Below are positions 17,380 to 25,648 of a DNA stretch of 64,000 nt, piece after piece (positions within the stretch are counted from its first letter, which is position 1; the number at the start of each line of letters is the position of its first letter). The position numbers and the translations under genes were made by a program. Below the pieces are notes generated by a model that ran no database searches, was not told the origin of the DNA, and saw only the letters and a program-made list of their open reading frames with translations. Location: positions 1 through 64,000 of the forward strand of contig JAFXUC010000124.1 of NCBI GenBank assembly GCA_017535325.1, read 5' to 3'. Source of the stretch: Bacteroidales bacterium (GTDB lineage Bacteria; Bacteroidota; Bacteroidia; Bacteroidales; UBA3824).

Positions 17380-17417
17380 AGAAAATAATTTTTAAAAACA
17401 AAAAAAACGTTACTTTT

Positions 17418-18776
17418 ATGTTAAAAAAAATCACTATTTCACTTTTTTTTATACTTTACTTAACTGTCGCAGAGAAAGTAACAGGTCAGAATTTATTTTA
17501 TAAAAACTTTGCAGTCAAATCTTTGGACAGCGTGAAGTTTGAAAAAACGGTTGAAAAAATTATTTTCAAAAAAGCCTGTCTCGGATACCCTTTTTGCAGA
17601 TTTTCGGCTGATTCCGTTATAAAAAAAGGCGGCAAAAAACTCGGAGTGTACTATATACTTGACCTCCAAGAGCAGGTTTTCATCAAAAATATCTACGTTG
17701 CCGGCAAAAGAAAACCGTCCAAAGAATATATTTACAACTTAACCGGCATAAAACCCGGCGGAAAATACAACGAAAAAAAAATCAGAAATCTCGGCAAAAT
17801 ACTTTCCTTTGAACCGCTGCTTGAAGTTATAAAGGAGAGCGGTACGGAGTTTTTTCAAGACGGCGCAGACTTGTTTTTGTATGTCAACGCGCTTAAAACC
17901 AACCGTTTGAAAGCCGCTGCCGCCTTAAATTACGACGAGATTTCTCAAAAATACTGTCTTCTTGGCAATGCGGAAACCGAACTGAAAAACAACTTTCTAA
18001 AAGGTGAGGAAATTTCTTTTTCGTGGACGGGTTACAACAGAAAATCGCAGACTTTGGATTTCTGTCTCAAAATTCCGGCAGTTTTTAAAAGTCCCGTAAC
18101 CCAAAAACTGAGTCTCTCATTAATAAAAACTGACACTTTGTGTCTTAACGTCAGATGTGTGCCTCAGTTTTTTTTCAAGACCGGAAGTTTTGTCGAGACG
18201 GGAATTTTTGCGGATTTCAGAAAAATAATTCCGTCCTCAAAAGACAATTTCCTTAACATAACCGACTCAAAAACAATGCTTTTCGGAGTGGAAACACTTA
18301 TAAAAAACGGCGGTTTTACGCTTAAAAATTCTTTTTCGTTCGGAGAAAGAAACAAAAAAAACATTGCGGAAGTTTTTGCTGAGGTAAAACACGAAAAAAA
18401 CTTTTTCAACAATTTTTTTTACGTCTTAAAAGCCGGGGCTGAGGCAATGATGACAAAAGAAGATGTCAACTTTTATGAAAAATATCCCTTGGGTGGACTT
18501 CAAAGCATACGCGGATACGATAAAAACCAGTTTTATGCCGGTCGTTATGTTTTAATTAACAGTGATTTAGGGTATAATATTGGGGAAAACTGCGCTTTTT
18601 CGGTTTTTTATGATATTTGTTTTCATAATGAGAAAAATTCGGGGTTCGGACCTTCTTTCAGACTTTCAAATTCTTCTTACGAAATCAATTTTGCCTACGC
18701 AATACCTTGTTATGACAAAAAAATTCAAACATTGAGGGCTGCTAAATTTCACATTTTCATTACTTTAAAAATTTAA
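17418..18776 (+). CDS. Omp85/BamA-superfamily outer-membrane protein
   Basis: A 452-residue protein with a signal peptide (to about residue 23), one or two POTRA-like segments (residues about 25-150, including GIKPGGKYNEKKIRNLGKIL) and a C-terminal barrel. The sequence GGLQSIRGYDKNQFYAGR near residue 360 is the conserved L6 RGY motif of Omp85 proteins. It is shorter than BamA, so it is more like TamA or a surface-protein transporter. Cargo is unknown. ATG 17418 was chosen because the signal peptide begins there. Confidence 0.82.
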   Translation: MLKKITISLFFILYLTVAEKVTGQNLFYKNFAVKSLDSVKFEKTVEKIIFKKACLGYPFCRFSADSVIKKGGKKLGVYYILDLQEQVFIKNIYVAGKRKPSKEYIYNLTGIKPGGKYNEKKIRNLGKILSFEPLLEVIKESGTEFFQDGADLFLYVNALKTNRLKAAAALNYDEISQKYCLLGNAETELKNNFLKGEEISFSWTGYNRKSQTLDFCLKIPAVFKSPVTQKLSLSLIKTDTLCLNVRCVPQFFFKTGSFVETGIFADFRKIIPSSKDNFLNITDSKTMLFGVETLIKNGGFTLKNSFSFGERNKKNIAEVFAEVKHEKNFFNNFFYVLKAGAEAMMTKEDVNFYEKYPLGGLQSIRGYDKNQFYAGRYVLINSDLGYNIGENCAFSVFYDICFHNEKNSGFGPSFRLSNSSYEINFAYAIPCYDKKIQTLRAAKFHIFITLKI

Positions 18777-18812
18777 TCAAAAAAAAAGTTTTTAAAATTA
18801 AACAAAAATACC

Positions 18813-18821
18813 TATTTTTGC
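18813..18821 (+). promoter_or_regulatory. -7 box of the small lipoprotein gene
   Basis: TATTTTTGC fits TAnnTTTG and lies 40 bases before the ATG at 18862. Confidence 0.5.
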
Positions 18822-18861
18822 GTTTAATAAGTTAAAAGTAAACTTTAAATCACGTTAACTT

Positions 18862-18990
18862 ATGAAAAAATCATTACTCATAATCGCATTGGCAGTAGCA
18901 GCAAGCCTTATTTCGTCATGCAGACCTTCAAGGCCTTCGTGTCCGGCATATTCGGCTGTCTGCACTTCTGCCGCAGAATTAGCAAAATAA
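18862..18990 (+). CDS. Very small lipoprotein (42 residues)
   Basis: ATG at 18862 opens a frame reading MKKSLLIIALAVAASLISSC, a clear lipoprotein signal with lipobox cysteine at residue 20, followed by a 22-residue Ser/Pro/Ala-rich mature peptide ending ELAK. It has its own promoter and stops five bases before the next gene, so the two are probably co-transcribed. Short lipoproteins of this kind are common and easily missed. Function unknown. Confidence 0.7.
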   Translation: MKKSLLIIALAVAASLISSCRPSRPSCPAYSAVCTSAAELAK

Positions 18991-18995
18991 AGAAC

Positions 18996-19766
18996 ATGAA
19001 AACGCTGTGCCTCGTACTTTTGCTGTCGTTTTGGGCGGGCAGTGCCGTTTTTGCGCAAGGCGAAATCGACACCGAAAGAAAAGTTTTAATCCGTAACGAA
19101 TGGTCTTTTGCCATCAGCGCACGGACTGACGGTTTGGAATTTGATTACAGAAGCGGAAAATTTGTTGACCTGTACAAGAAGAATCTATGGGACTGCGGGT
19201 TGGGGTTTATAAAACACCCGCAACAATACAGGGCTGCAAATCCTTACGTTACAGGTTACGGACAGTATTGTTTCGGCAAAAAAAATTTTTGTTTCGATGT
19301 ATTCTATTCACGGGGCCGGCAGCGTTCTTTATTCCAAAAGCAGGATCTTAACAGTGTAGAAATCAGAATGTTTTATTTCGCCGGTGTGTCGCTCGCGTTT
19401 CTAAAACCGATATACTACGAAATATATTACGACCAAAATACCGTGGAGTCGGAGAAATTCGACCCCGTAAATCATTATGCCACAATAACATTAGGTACGT
19501 CAAGTTTTGCGAAAGGTTTTGACGAAATTTCCGTTGTTCCGGGTGCATATATAAAGGCGGGACTTAGCGTTGAGTTCGGGAAATCCGATAAAAAACTCGC
19601 TGCATTGGAGGCTGGCGGCAAACTTTCCGCCTACGTCAAAGAACTTGAAATTATGGCACAGGACAAAAATTATCAGTTTTTGGGGAGTCTTTTCGTTGCA
19701 ATCAGATTCGGCAGAGTCTATCATGGTGCTCAGTATGAGTATCTTAACGATTACGAAGATTATTAA
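18996..19766 (+). CDS. Secreted protein, probable outer-membrane beta-barrel
   Basis: A 256-residue product with a signal peptide (MKTLCLVLLLSFWAGSAVFA, then QGE). Alternating aromatic strands (WSFAISARTDGLEFDYR, KNFCFDVFYSRG, YQFLGSLFVAIRFGRVYHGAQY) suggest a small barrel. I recall similar proteins as conserved hypotheticals in Bacteroidota but cannot name a function. It follows the 42-residue lipoprotein by five bases, suggesting a two-gene unit. ATG 18996 starts the signal peptide. Confidence 0.72.
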   Translation: MKTLCLVLLLSFWAGSAVFAQGEIDTERKVLIRNEWSFAISARTDGLEFDYRSGKFVDLYKKNLWDCGLGFIKHPQQYRAANPYVTGYGQYCFGKKNFCFDVFYSRGRQRSLFQKQDLNSVEIRMFYFAGVSLAFLKPIYYEIYYDQNTVESEKFDPVNHYATITLGTSSFAKGFDEISVVPGAYIKAGLSVEFGKSDKKLAALEAGGKLSAYVKELEIMAQDKNYQFLGSLFVAIRFGRVYHGAQYEYLNDYEDY

Positions 19767-19768
19767 CG

Positions 19769-19789
19769 AATTAAACTTAACGTTTAATT
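19769..19789. terminator. Short AT-rich hairpin after the beta-barrel gene
   Basis: AATTAAAC (19769-19776) and GTTTAATT (19782-19789) form a perfect 8-base stem with a five-base loop, just past the stop at 19766. It is weak and lacks a good T-run. The rest of the gap to 19870 holds nothing that I recognise. Confidence 0.4.
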
Positions 19790-19870
19790 TGTTGAAATGG
19801 CAAGATTTTTGTTAAAAAGTACAGTATAATAGGAAAAGATGCGTATTTTGCAAAAATTAATCTAAAAAAG

Positions 19871-19902
19871 TTGCATAATTCATTTTTAACATATATTTTT
19901 GC
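19871..19902 (+). promoter_or_regulatory. Promoter of the M23 peptidase gene
   Basis: TTG (19871-19873), 20 bases, then TATTTTTGC (19894-19902): a near-ideal Bacteroidota -33/-7 promoter. The ATG follows at 19991, leaving a leader of about 80 bases. Confidence 0.65.
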
Positions 19903-19990
19903 AACCGATTTAGGGATATAGAAATGAGTAATCTTTTCCTAATATAAAAAAGGAAAATATTTATTTGTTTTGGGAACTAATATTTTTAAT

Positions 19991-20959
19991 ATGAAAGATA
20001 AGTATAAACTTAATTTAAAAACATTAAAATTTGAACGTCAAGAAGGAGTCATTGAAGACTTTATCGTAAAAAAAATATTGCCGAGATTCGCGTTCACGGT
20101 GATTTTGGGCATTTCATTAGGAATTGCCGCTACCTATTATATAGGTTCACCTGCCGAAAGAGAAGCACTTTCTGAAACCCAAAGGTTAAACGAACTATAC
20201 AAGACCATAAACAACAAGTTGCGCAATGCCTTGGTTGAGTTGACCAATATTCAGAAACATGACGAAGGTTATAGAAATGTATTCCAGCAGGATTCAGTTC
20301 CTAAGAGTCTTAGAGCGGCCGGATTCGGCGGTACAGACAGATATGCCAATCTGAAAAAATATGCGAATTCCGAAATTATGGTTTCGTCCGCATATAACGT
20401 AGACAAAATGATTAGCACACTTAAAGTTCAGGTACAATCATTTGACGAGATAATAAAATACGTAAAAGATAAGGAAAAAATGCTTGCCTGCATTCCTTCC
20501 ATTCAACCAATTGCAGTAAAAGACCTTATCAGATACGGTTCTCCTTTCGGTTACAGATTTCACCCGATTTTACACATATACAGAATGCACGCCGGTGTTG
20601 ACCTGACGGCAAAAGAAGGTACGCCTATTCATGCCACCGGTCAGGGACGGGTAATTGAGGCAGGAGTACAGAGCGGTTACGGAAATGTCGTAAAAATAGA
20701 TCACGGTTATGGTTATACCACTGTATACGCGCACATGAGCAAGATTGCTGCTAAACGCGGACAAAAAGTTAACAGAGGCGACGTTATAGGTTATGTAGGT
20801 TGTACGGGTCTTTCAACAAGTCCGCACTGCCATTACGAAGTAAGACTTCACGGCAAACCGATAGAACCGATGAACTTCTACAAAGTTGATATGACTGAGG
20901 ATGAGTACCAGACATTCTTGGAAGCATCACAGGATTTGGCTTTCGGAGACAACGATTAA
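19991..20959 (+). CDS. M23-family (LytM-type) peptidoglycan endopeptidase
   Basis: A 322-residue protein with one N-terminal membrane span (residues about 27-50), a helical stalk, and a C-terminal M23 domain. Zinc ligands appear in HAGVD (HxxxD, near residue 203) and in SPHCHYEVR (HxH, near residue 278); the core GYGNVVKIDHGYGYTTVYAHM is typical. It would cut peptide cross-links in the periplasm or regulate amidases. It stands alone between a promoter and a strong terminator. A TTG at 19970 is a less likely start. Confidence 0.92.
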   Translation: MKDKYKLNLKTLKFERQEGVIEDFIVKKILPRFAFTVILGISLGIAATYYIGSPAEREALSETQRLNELYKTINNKLRNALVELTNIQKHDEGYRNVFQQDSVPKSLRAAGFGGTDRYANLKKYANSEIMVSSAYNVDKMISTLKVQVQSFDEIIKYVKDKEKMLACIPSIQPIAVKDLIRYGSPFGYRFHPILHIYRMHAGVDLTAKEGTPIHATGQGRVIEAGVQSGYGNVVKIDHGYGYTTVYAHMSKIAAKRGQKVNRGDVIGYVGCTGLSTSPHCHYEVRLHGKPIEPMNFYKVDMTEDEYQTFLEASQDLAFGDND

Positions 20960-20977
20960 TTGTACTTCCGAAATACC

Positions 20978-21013
20978 AAAAAGCCCGGCACCGGTTCAAG
21001 GTTCGGGCTTTTT
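20978..21013 (+). terminator. Intrinsic terminator of the M23 peptidase gene
   Basis: AAAAAGCCCG (20978-20987) pairs with CGGGCTTTTT (21004-21013), followed by further T residues to 21017. It lies 19 bases past the stop. Confidence 0.85.
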
Positions 21014-21091
21014 TTTTGAAAAGATAATGCTGTTTTAAGCATTTTGGCACAGATTTTATTAATATTATTATAAAAACAAATTACATTTATC

Positions 21092-21613
21092 ATGATAAAC
21101 AATCAGAAAAGCCACATTATAAAAATCTTTGTCTTTGGCACACTGCTCAAAGGACAACGCTTTGATTTTTATATGGGCGGCAGCACTTACGGCGGAAAAT
21201 ATTACACCCGCGGACAACTGATGATGGCCGAAAATGGAAGCGTATACATTGACGTTGCTGACCATACGGCGTATACAAAAGGTGAAGTTTATTACGTAGA
21301 TTACAGTTGTCTTCAAAGAATCAACCACTTGGAATCGCGTTCGGGAGAATTTCCGAAAGGTTACGACTTAACCCTGATTCCGACATGGTCGATAGAAAAA
21401 AACGGCGACTTTAATTTCGACCTCGACAAGAGCGAACTCTGTTTCTACTACCGCCGCAGAAACGAACCTATAAAAATTTTGGGCGGTGATTACTCAAAGC
21501 ACAAAGACCCCGTTGAGGAAATCGGAGTTTATCTCGGTAACGAGAAAATGAAGATTCTTACTCCCGAAGACGTGGTAAACTGCGTAAAACAGGATATGAG
21601 AATAGATTTTTAA
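21092..21613 (+). CDS. Gamma-glutamylcyclotransferase (GGCT/AIG2)-like protein
   Basis: A 173-residue cytoplasmic protein. FVFGTLLKGQ near residue 12 matches the conserved YGTLxxG substrate loop of the GGCT fold, and GEVYYVDYSCLQRINHLES near residues 67-85 matches the second conserved region, including the glutamate used as general base. The C-terminal third (after DLTLIP) is longer and charged. Members cleave gamma-glutamyl amino acids or amines; substrate unknown. The NRAMP gene follows after 28 bases. Confidence 0.75.
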   Translation: MINNQKSHIIKIFVFGTLLKGQRFDFYMGGSTYGGKYYTRGQLMMAENGSVYIDVADHTAYTKGEVYYVDYSCLQRINHLESRSGEFPKGYDLTLIPTWSIEKNGDFNFDLDKSELCFYYRRRNEPIKILGGDYSKHKDPVEEIGVYLGNEKMKILTPEDVVNCVKQDMRIDF

Positions 21614-21641
21614 AAAAAAGAAATTTTATAAACAATTTGAA

Positions 21642-23015
21642 ATGGGCAAAGCATTAACAAACGTAAAAAACAGAATCTTAAACATTCTGTTTTGGTCAAT
21701 AATTTCCGCCGCTTTTATCGGTCCGGGAACTGTTACCACGGCTACAAAAGCGGGTGCTGATTTTCAGTTCCAACTTTTGTGGGCTTTGTCTTTTTCAACT
21801 TTGGCGTGTCTTGTACTTCAAGAGGCGAGCGCAAGAGCCACAATCTATTCCAAAATGAATTTGGGTCAGGCGATAAAATTCCATTTTTCAGGAAGCAAAG
21901 CGCAGGTTCCCGTTTTGGTGATGATTGTCGGCGCGATAATTTTGGGCTGTGCCGCATACGAGACAGGCAATATTTTAGGCTCGGTAGAAGGACTTTCGCT
22001 TGTCTTCACCAATGTTGACAAGAGGCTCTTTGTGGCTGCGATAGCCCTTATTGCGGGTCTTGCCCTCAGCCTTAAATCACTGAGGTCAATGGCAAACTTT
22101 ATGGGAAGTTTCGTGTTTATTATGGGCGCAACTTTCATAACGACAGCCGTTTTCGCAAAGCCTCCGATTGAGGAAATCTTAAAAGGAATGATCGTTCCTT
22201 CTTTTCCGAATACCTCCGGCGCGGGACTTTTGGTTTTGGGACTTGTCGGCACAACGGTCGTGCCTTACGACTTGTTTCTCGGTTCCAACGTCGTCCAGAA
22301 AGACACAACCGTAAAGGATATGCGCATCGGTATTTCGGCTGCGGTAATTTTGGGCGGTTTTATTTCGATGGCAATTTTGAGTGTGGGTACTGAAATGACA
22401 CGCGGTTTAACGCCAGAGGCTGTCAAAAACCTCGGTTTCTCATACAAACTTCTCTCTCAAACCCTTGTTATAAATATCGGAGAGTGGGCGTTGTACATTT
22501 TCGGTTTCGGCATGTTTGCGGCAGGTTTTACGAGTGCGATTACCTCGCCTCTTGCTTCCGCGCTTACGGCAAGGAGCATTTTTGCAAAACGCAACGAAGA
22601 CGGCACGCCTAAAAATCCGAACGCTTTTCAGTGGGTCGCATATTTGGTTTTGGCAATCGGTATCATTTTGGGGTTTTTGCAAATTAAACCCGTACCCGCG
22701 ATAGTTGCCGCACAAGCCTTCAACGGTTTTATTCTGCCGTTTGTCAGCATTTTCCTTTTCATGGTCGTAAACGACAAAAAGGTGATGGGAAAGGAACATT
22801 TGAACGGCCCTGTGTCAAATATCCTGATGATAATCGTTACCTGGGTAACGCTGATTTTAGGAATTGTCAATGTCGTAAAAGCGGCTTCGACTGCCATCGG
22901 CTTTACTTTCGGGGCTGACGATTTGTTTTTGACCGCAGGCGTTTTGTCTCTTATAATCACCGTGCTTATCACAATCCACATTTACAGAAAAAGAAAAAGA
23001 TCTCTTTTAGAATAA
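21642..23015 (+). CDS. NRAMP-superfamily transporter with non-standard metal-site motifs
   Basis: An 11-12 span membrane protein (457 residues) with the LeuT-like inverted repeat of the NRAMP (SLC11) family. In standard metal transporters span 1 has DPGN and span 6 has MPHN. Here span 1 reads IGPGTVTTATKAG (near residue 26) and span 6 reads VVPYDLFLGSN (near residue 211). The loss of the aspartate, asparagine and methionine ligands makes manganese or iron transport doubtful; a different ion or solute is possible. The EamA gene follows after one base. Confidence 0.85.
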   Translation: MGKALTNVKNRILNILFWSIISAAFIGPGTVTTATKAGADFQFQLLWALSFSTLACLVLQEASARATIYSKMNLGQAIKFHFSGSKAQVPVLVMIVGAIILGCAAYETGNILGSVEGLSLVFTNVDKRLFVAAIALIAGLALSLKSLRSMANFMGSFVFIMGATFITTAVFAKPPIEEILKGMIVPSFPNTSGAGLLVLGLVGTTVVPYDLFLGSNVVQKDTTVKDMRIGISAAVILGGFISMAILSVGTEMTRGLTPEAVKNLGFSYKLLSQTLVINIGEWALYIFGFGMFAAGFTSAITSPLASALTARSIFAKRNEDGTPKNPNAFQWVAYLVLAIGIILGFLQIKPVPAIVAAQAFNGFILPFVSIFLFMVVNDKKVMGKEHLNGPVSNILMIIVTWVTLILGIVNVVKAASTAIGFTFGADDLFLTAGVLSLIITVLITIHIYRKRKRSLLE

Positions 23016-23016
23016 A

Positions 23017-23904
23017 ATGTCCCGGAAAATACTTTTTCATTCCTTGGCACTGATAACATCGCTTATCTGGGGCTCAACGTTTGCCGTTAGCAAAGTTTTG
23101 CTCAACAACGGACTTTCTCCTGCCGGAATAATGACACTCAGGTTTTTGCTTGCATACTTTTTGATGCTGCCTTTTGCGCACAAACATTTGATTTCAAAAA
23201 GTTGGAAAGACGAATTAAGGTTTCTTCTTTGCGGACTTTCTGGCGGCTCGTTGTACTTTTTGTCAGAAAACACAGCCGTAGAACTGACATCAGCCTCCTC
23301 AACGGTCGCGCTTTTGGTATGTCTGACACCGGTGTTTACCGCACTTGCCAATTTTTTTGTGTACAGAGACGAAAAACTTTCAAAACGGTTTTTGGGCGGT
23401 TCGTTGGTTGCACTGACGGGGACGGCGTTGGTGGTTTTCAACGGGGTTTTTGTCCTTGACGACAATCCGCTTGTTATAATTTTGAGTATCAGTGCGGGAC
23501 TTTGCTGGACTGTATATTCGTTGGTGCTGAGAAAATTGGAAAACAACTACTCGTCAGACACCATTACAAGAAAAGTTTTTTTCTGGGGCGTGGTAACGAT
23601 GGCGGTTTATTTCTTGTTTTTTCCGAAAAACACGCCGGTGGAAACTCTGCTGAAACCCGAAGTCGCGTTTTGTCTGATATTTTTGGCAGTGATAGCCTCG
23701 CTCGGCTGTTTTTTGGTTTGGAACATGGTCATAAAAAGAATCGGAGTTGTACCCGCTTCCAACTATTTGTTCTTTAATCCGGTCTCTGCACTCATTACGG
23801 CGCACATAGTTTTGGACGAAAACATAACAATCTACGCAATAATAGGCTGTACGCTCATAATTACGGGTGTTTACCTCTGTAACCGTCGCAGTGCAAAAAA
23901 CTAA
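23017..23904 (+). CDS. EamA-family (drug/metabolite superfamily) exporter
   Basis: A 295-residue protein with about ten spans in two EamA repeats. ITSLIWGSTFAVSKVLL in repeat 1 and ISAGLCWTVYSLVLRK in repeat 2 are the expected domain starts, and SNYLFFNPVSALI is near the end. Members export amino acids or metabolites; the substrate is not predictable. It is separated from the NRAMP gene by one base and so is very likely co-transcribed with it. Confidence 0.9.
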   Translation: MSRKILFHSLALITSLIWGSTFAVSKVLLNNGLSPAGIMTLRFLLAYFLMLPFAHKHLISKSWKDELRFLLCGLSGGSLYFLSENTAVELTSASSTVALLVCLTPVFTALANFFVYRDEKLSKRFLGGSLVALTGTALVVFNGVFVLDDNPLVIILSISAGLCWTVYSLVLRKLENNYSSDTITRKVFFWGVVTMAVYFLFFPKNTPVETLLKPEVAFCLIFLAVIASLGCFLVWNMVIKRIGVVPASNYLFFNPVSALITAHIVLDENITIYAIIGCTLIITGVYLCNRRSAKN

Positions 23905-23958
23905 AAGTCAGTGCATTAAAAAAAAATACAAAAAAAACATAAAAAAAACTTCAAAAAA

Positions 23959-23990
23959 TTTGGCAGTTATCAAAATTCTCTCTACCTTTG
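23959..23990 (+). promoter_or_regulatory. Promoter of the tRNA-Val genes
   Basis: TTG (23959-23961), 20 bases, TACCTTTGC (23982-23990), a strong match to the -33/-7 consensus, about 60 bases before the first tRNA. Confidence 0.7.
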
Positions 23991-24049
23991 CATCGTCAAA
24001 ATAAGAGAAACAAACACCTCTTAAAGACAATAAGTTCTTAAAAAATAAT

Positions 24050-24124
24050 GGGAGTATAGCTCAGTTGGTTCAGAGCATCTGCCTTACAAGCAGAGGGTCA
24101 TAGGTTCGAATCCTGTTACTCCCA
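24050..24124 (+). tRNA. tRNA-Val (anticodon TAC), copy 1
   Basis: A complete cloverleaf: acceptor GGGAGTA with TACTCCC, D-arm AGCTC...GAGC, anticodon loop CTTACAA (anticodon TAC, reads GUA and related valine codons), T-loop TTCGAAT. CCA is not encoded. Discriminator base A. Confidence 0.95.
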
Positions 24125-24166
24125 CATAATTTTTCTCGTAGTTTTTATTTGATTAGTAAAACTTTT

Positions 24167-24241
24167 GGGAGTATAGCTCAGTTGGTTCAGAGCATCTGCC
24201 TTACAAGCAGAGGGTCATAGGTTCGAATCCTGTTACTCCCA
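24167..24241 (+). tRNA. tRNA-Val (anticodon TAC), copy 2
   Basis: Identical in all 75 bases to copy 1, starting 117 bases further on. The 42-base spacer is AT-rich and has no promoter that I can see, so both are probably cut from one transcript. Confidence 0.95.
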
Positions 24242-24274
24242 CTTTCTCAAATTCTTAAAATTTAAAGTTGTTGT

Positions 24275-24315
24275 AGCAGCCCGCTGTTCATAAAGAAGAG
24301 CAGGCTGCTTTTTTT
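24275..24315 (+). terminator. Terminator of the tRNA-Val unit
   Basis: An 11-base stem with one mismatch (24275-24285 with 24299-24309) followed by seven T residues. It lies 33 bases past the second tRNA and 15 bases before the ThrE-type gene. Confidence 0.8.
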
Positions 24316-24329
24316 ACGGGGTATGTGTA

Positions 24330-25151
24330 ATGGAGACTAATCAATATGACAACAATATGTCGGAAGCCTTGGAAGTCGCAACAAAAGCCGGTTACATTCT
24401 TTTGGAAAACGGCGCGGAAATTTCAAGAGTGGAAGAAACAATGAACCGCATTGCAAAATATTTCGGCGTTGACACGGGTAATTATTACGTTTTGAGCAAC
24501 GGAATTTTTACGACCGGCAATTCGCGCAAACTCAAAAAAAACAATCCTAACCTGCTTTCCGAGCAGTTCGCAGACGTAAAATATATTCCGCTGAGAGGTT
24601 CAAGGTTGGACAAAGTGGTGGCAGTCAATCAGTTGTCCCGCGATATAGAAGCGGGAAAATACACGATAGAGTCAGCCGGAGAAAAACTCGACGAAATCAG
24701 CAAAATGCCGTTTGTCAAAAACTGGTTTCAAGTGCTTTCCTCAGGAATCGGCAGCGGATTTTTCTGCTCGATTTTCGGCGGCGGACTCCGAGACTGTCTC
24801 GTCTCGACATTTGCCGGTCTGATTTTGTGGCTTTTTGTCCTCAAAGTAAGCGCGCCGCACATGTCAAAACTTTTGGGCAACATGGCAGGCTCGTTTTTGT
24901 CAACGTCTTTTTGTATCATTGCCGTCAACGCCGGACTCGGTGTAAGTCTGAGTCATACGATAATCGGCGCGGTAATACCGCTCGTGCCGGGTGTGGCTTT
25001 TACAATCGGAATCAGGGATATTGTCGGGGAAGACTATCTGGCAGGTACGACACGGCTTGTTGACGCCTGCGTGGTGTTTTTCGGAATTGCAATGGGCGTT
25101 GCCGCCGCACTGCTGATTTTTAATAAAATTTTCGGAGGGTTGGAATTATGA
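24330..25151 (+). CDS. Threonine/serine exporter family, ThrE N-terminal-domain protein
   Basis: A 273-residue protein of the ThrE/DUF1212 family. The N-terminal cytoplasmic part (residues about 1-120) has the conserved ILLENGAEISRVEETMNRIAKYFG segment; the rest has about five spans, including LVPGVAFTIGIRDIVGEDYLAGTTRL. In Corynebacterium the two halves are one ThrE protein; here they are two genes overlapping by four bases. Export of threonine and serine is inferred from the family only. Confidence 0.88.
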   Translation: METNQYDNNMSEALEVATKAGYILLENGAEISRVEETMNRIAKYFGVDTGNYYVLSNGIFTTGNSRKLKKNNPNLLSEQFADVKYIPLRGSRLDKVVAVNQLSRDIEAGKYTIESAGEKLDEISKMPFVKNWFQVLSSGIGSGFFCSIFGGGLRDCLVSTFAGLILWLFVLKVSAPHMSKLLGNMAGSFLSTSFCIIAVNAGLGVSLSHTIIGAVIPLVPGVAFTIGIRDIVGEDYLAGTTRLVDACVVFFGIAMGVAAALLIFNKIFGGLEL

Positions 25152-25648
25152 CGGAAAGTTTTGATATGATAACGCAGACTGTTTGGTTTCAGTTTTTGTC
25201 AGGATATTTCGGGACGATAGCCTTTGCAATTTTGTTCGGCGTGCCGAAACAGTTTTACAATACGGGCGGAATTGTCGGCGCGGCAGGCTGGATTACGTGC
25301 TTTGTTTTGACCAAACACTGCGGTTTTTCGCCCTTTGCAAGCAATTTTTGCGCCTCGGTGGTCATAACGTTTTTGTCGCGGTGTTTTGCCGTTATCAAAA
25401 AATGCCCTGTTACGGTGTTCAGAATCAGCGGTTTGTTGCCGTTGGTGCCTGGAATAGGAATTTATTGGACAATTTATTACATGATTTCCGACAATTTTTC
25501 AAAGGCATTTGAAACGGGTATCATCGCGCTGAAAGTTTTAGCGGCGATAATTATGGGAATGGTAATCGTCTCAGGTATTCCGAACAAGGTTTTCAAAACT
25601 TTGTTCTCTCCACGCCGCGCCCAAAATCATCGCTCCGCCGAATCCTAA
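25148..25648 (+). CDS. Threonine/serine exporter family, ThrE C-terminal-domain protein
   Basis: A 166-residue membrane protein with four or five spans (DUF3815/ThrE C-terminal half). Motifs include GVPKQFYNTGGIVGAAGW and LPLVPGIGIYWTIY. It starts inside the stop of the previous gene (ATGA overlap) and would form a heteromeric exporter with it. Its last 26 codons overlap the 3' end of the TenI-like gene on the opposite strand. Confidence 0.87.
   Translation: MTESFDMITQTVWFQFLSGYFGTIAFAILFGVPKQFYNTGGIVGAAGWITCFVLTKHCGFSPFASNFCASVVITFLSRCFAVIKKCPVTVFRISGLLPLVPGIGIYWTIYYMISDNFSKAFETGIIALKVLAAIIMGMVIVSGIPNKVFKTLFSPRRAQNHRSAES

Noticed and set aside
24050-24241. The two tRNA-Val copies as the direct repeats of a mobile element
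   Set aside because: The 42-base spacer holds nothing, and identical adjacent tRNA copies are a normal result of tandem duplication.
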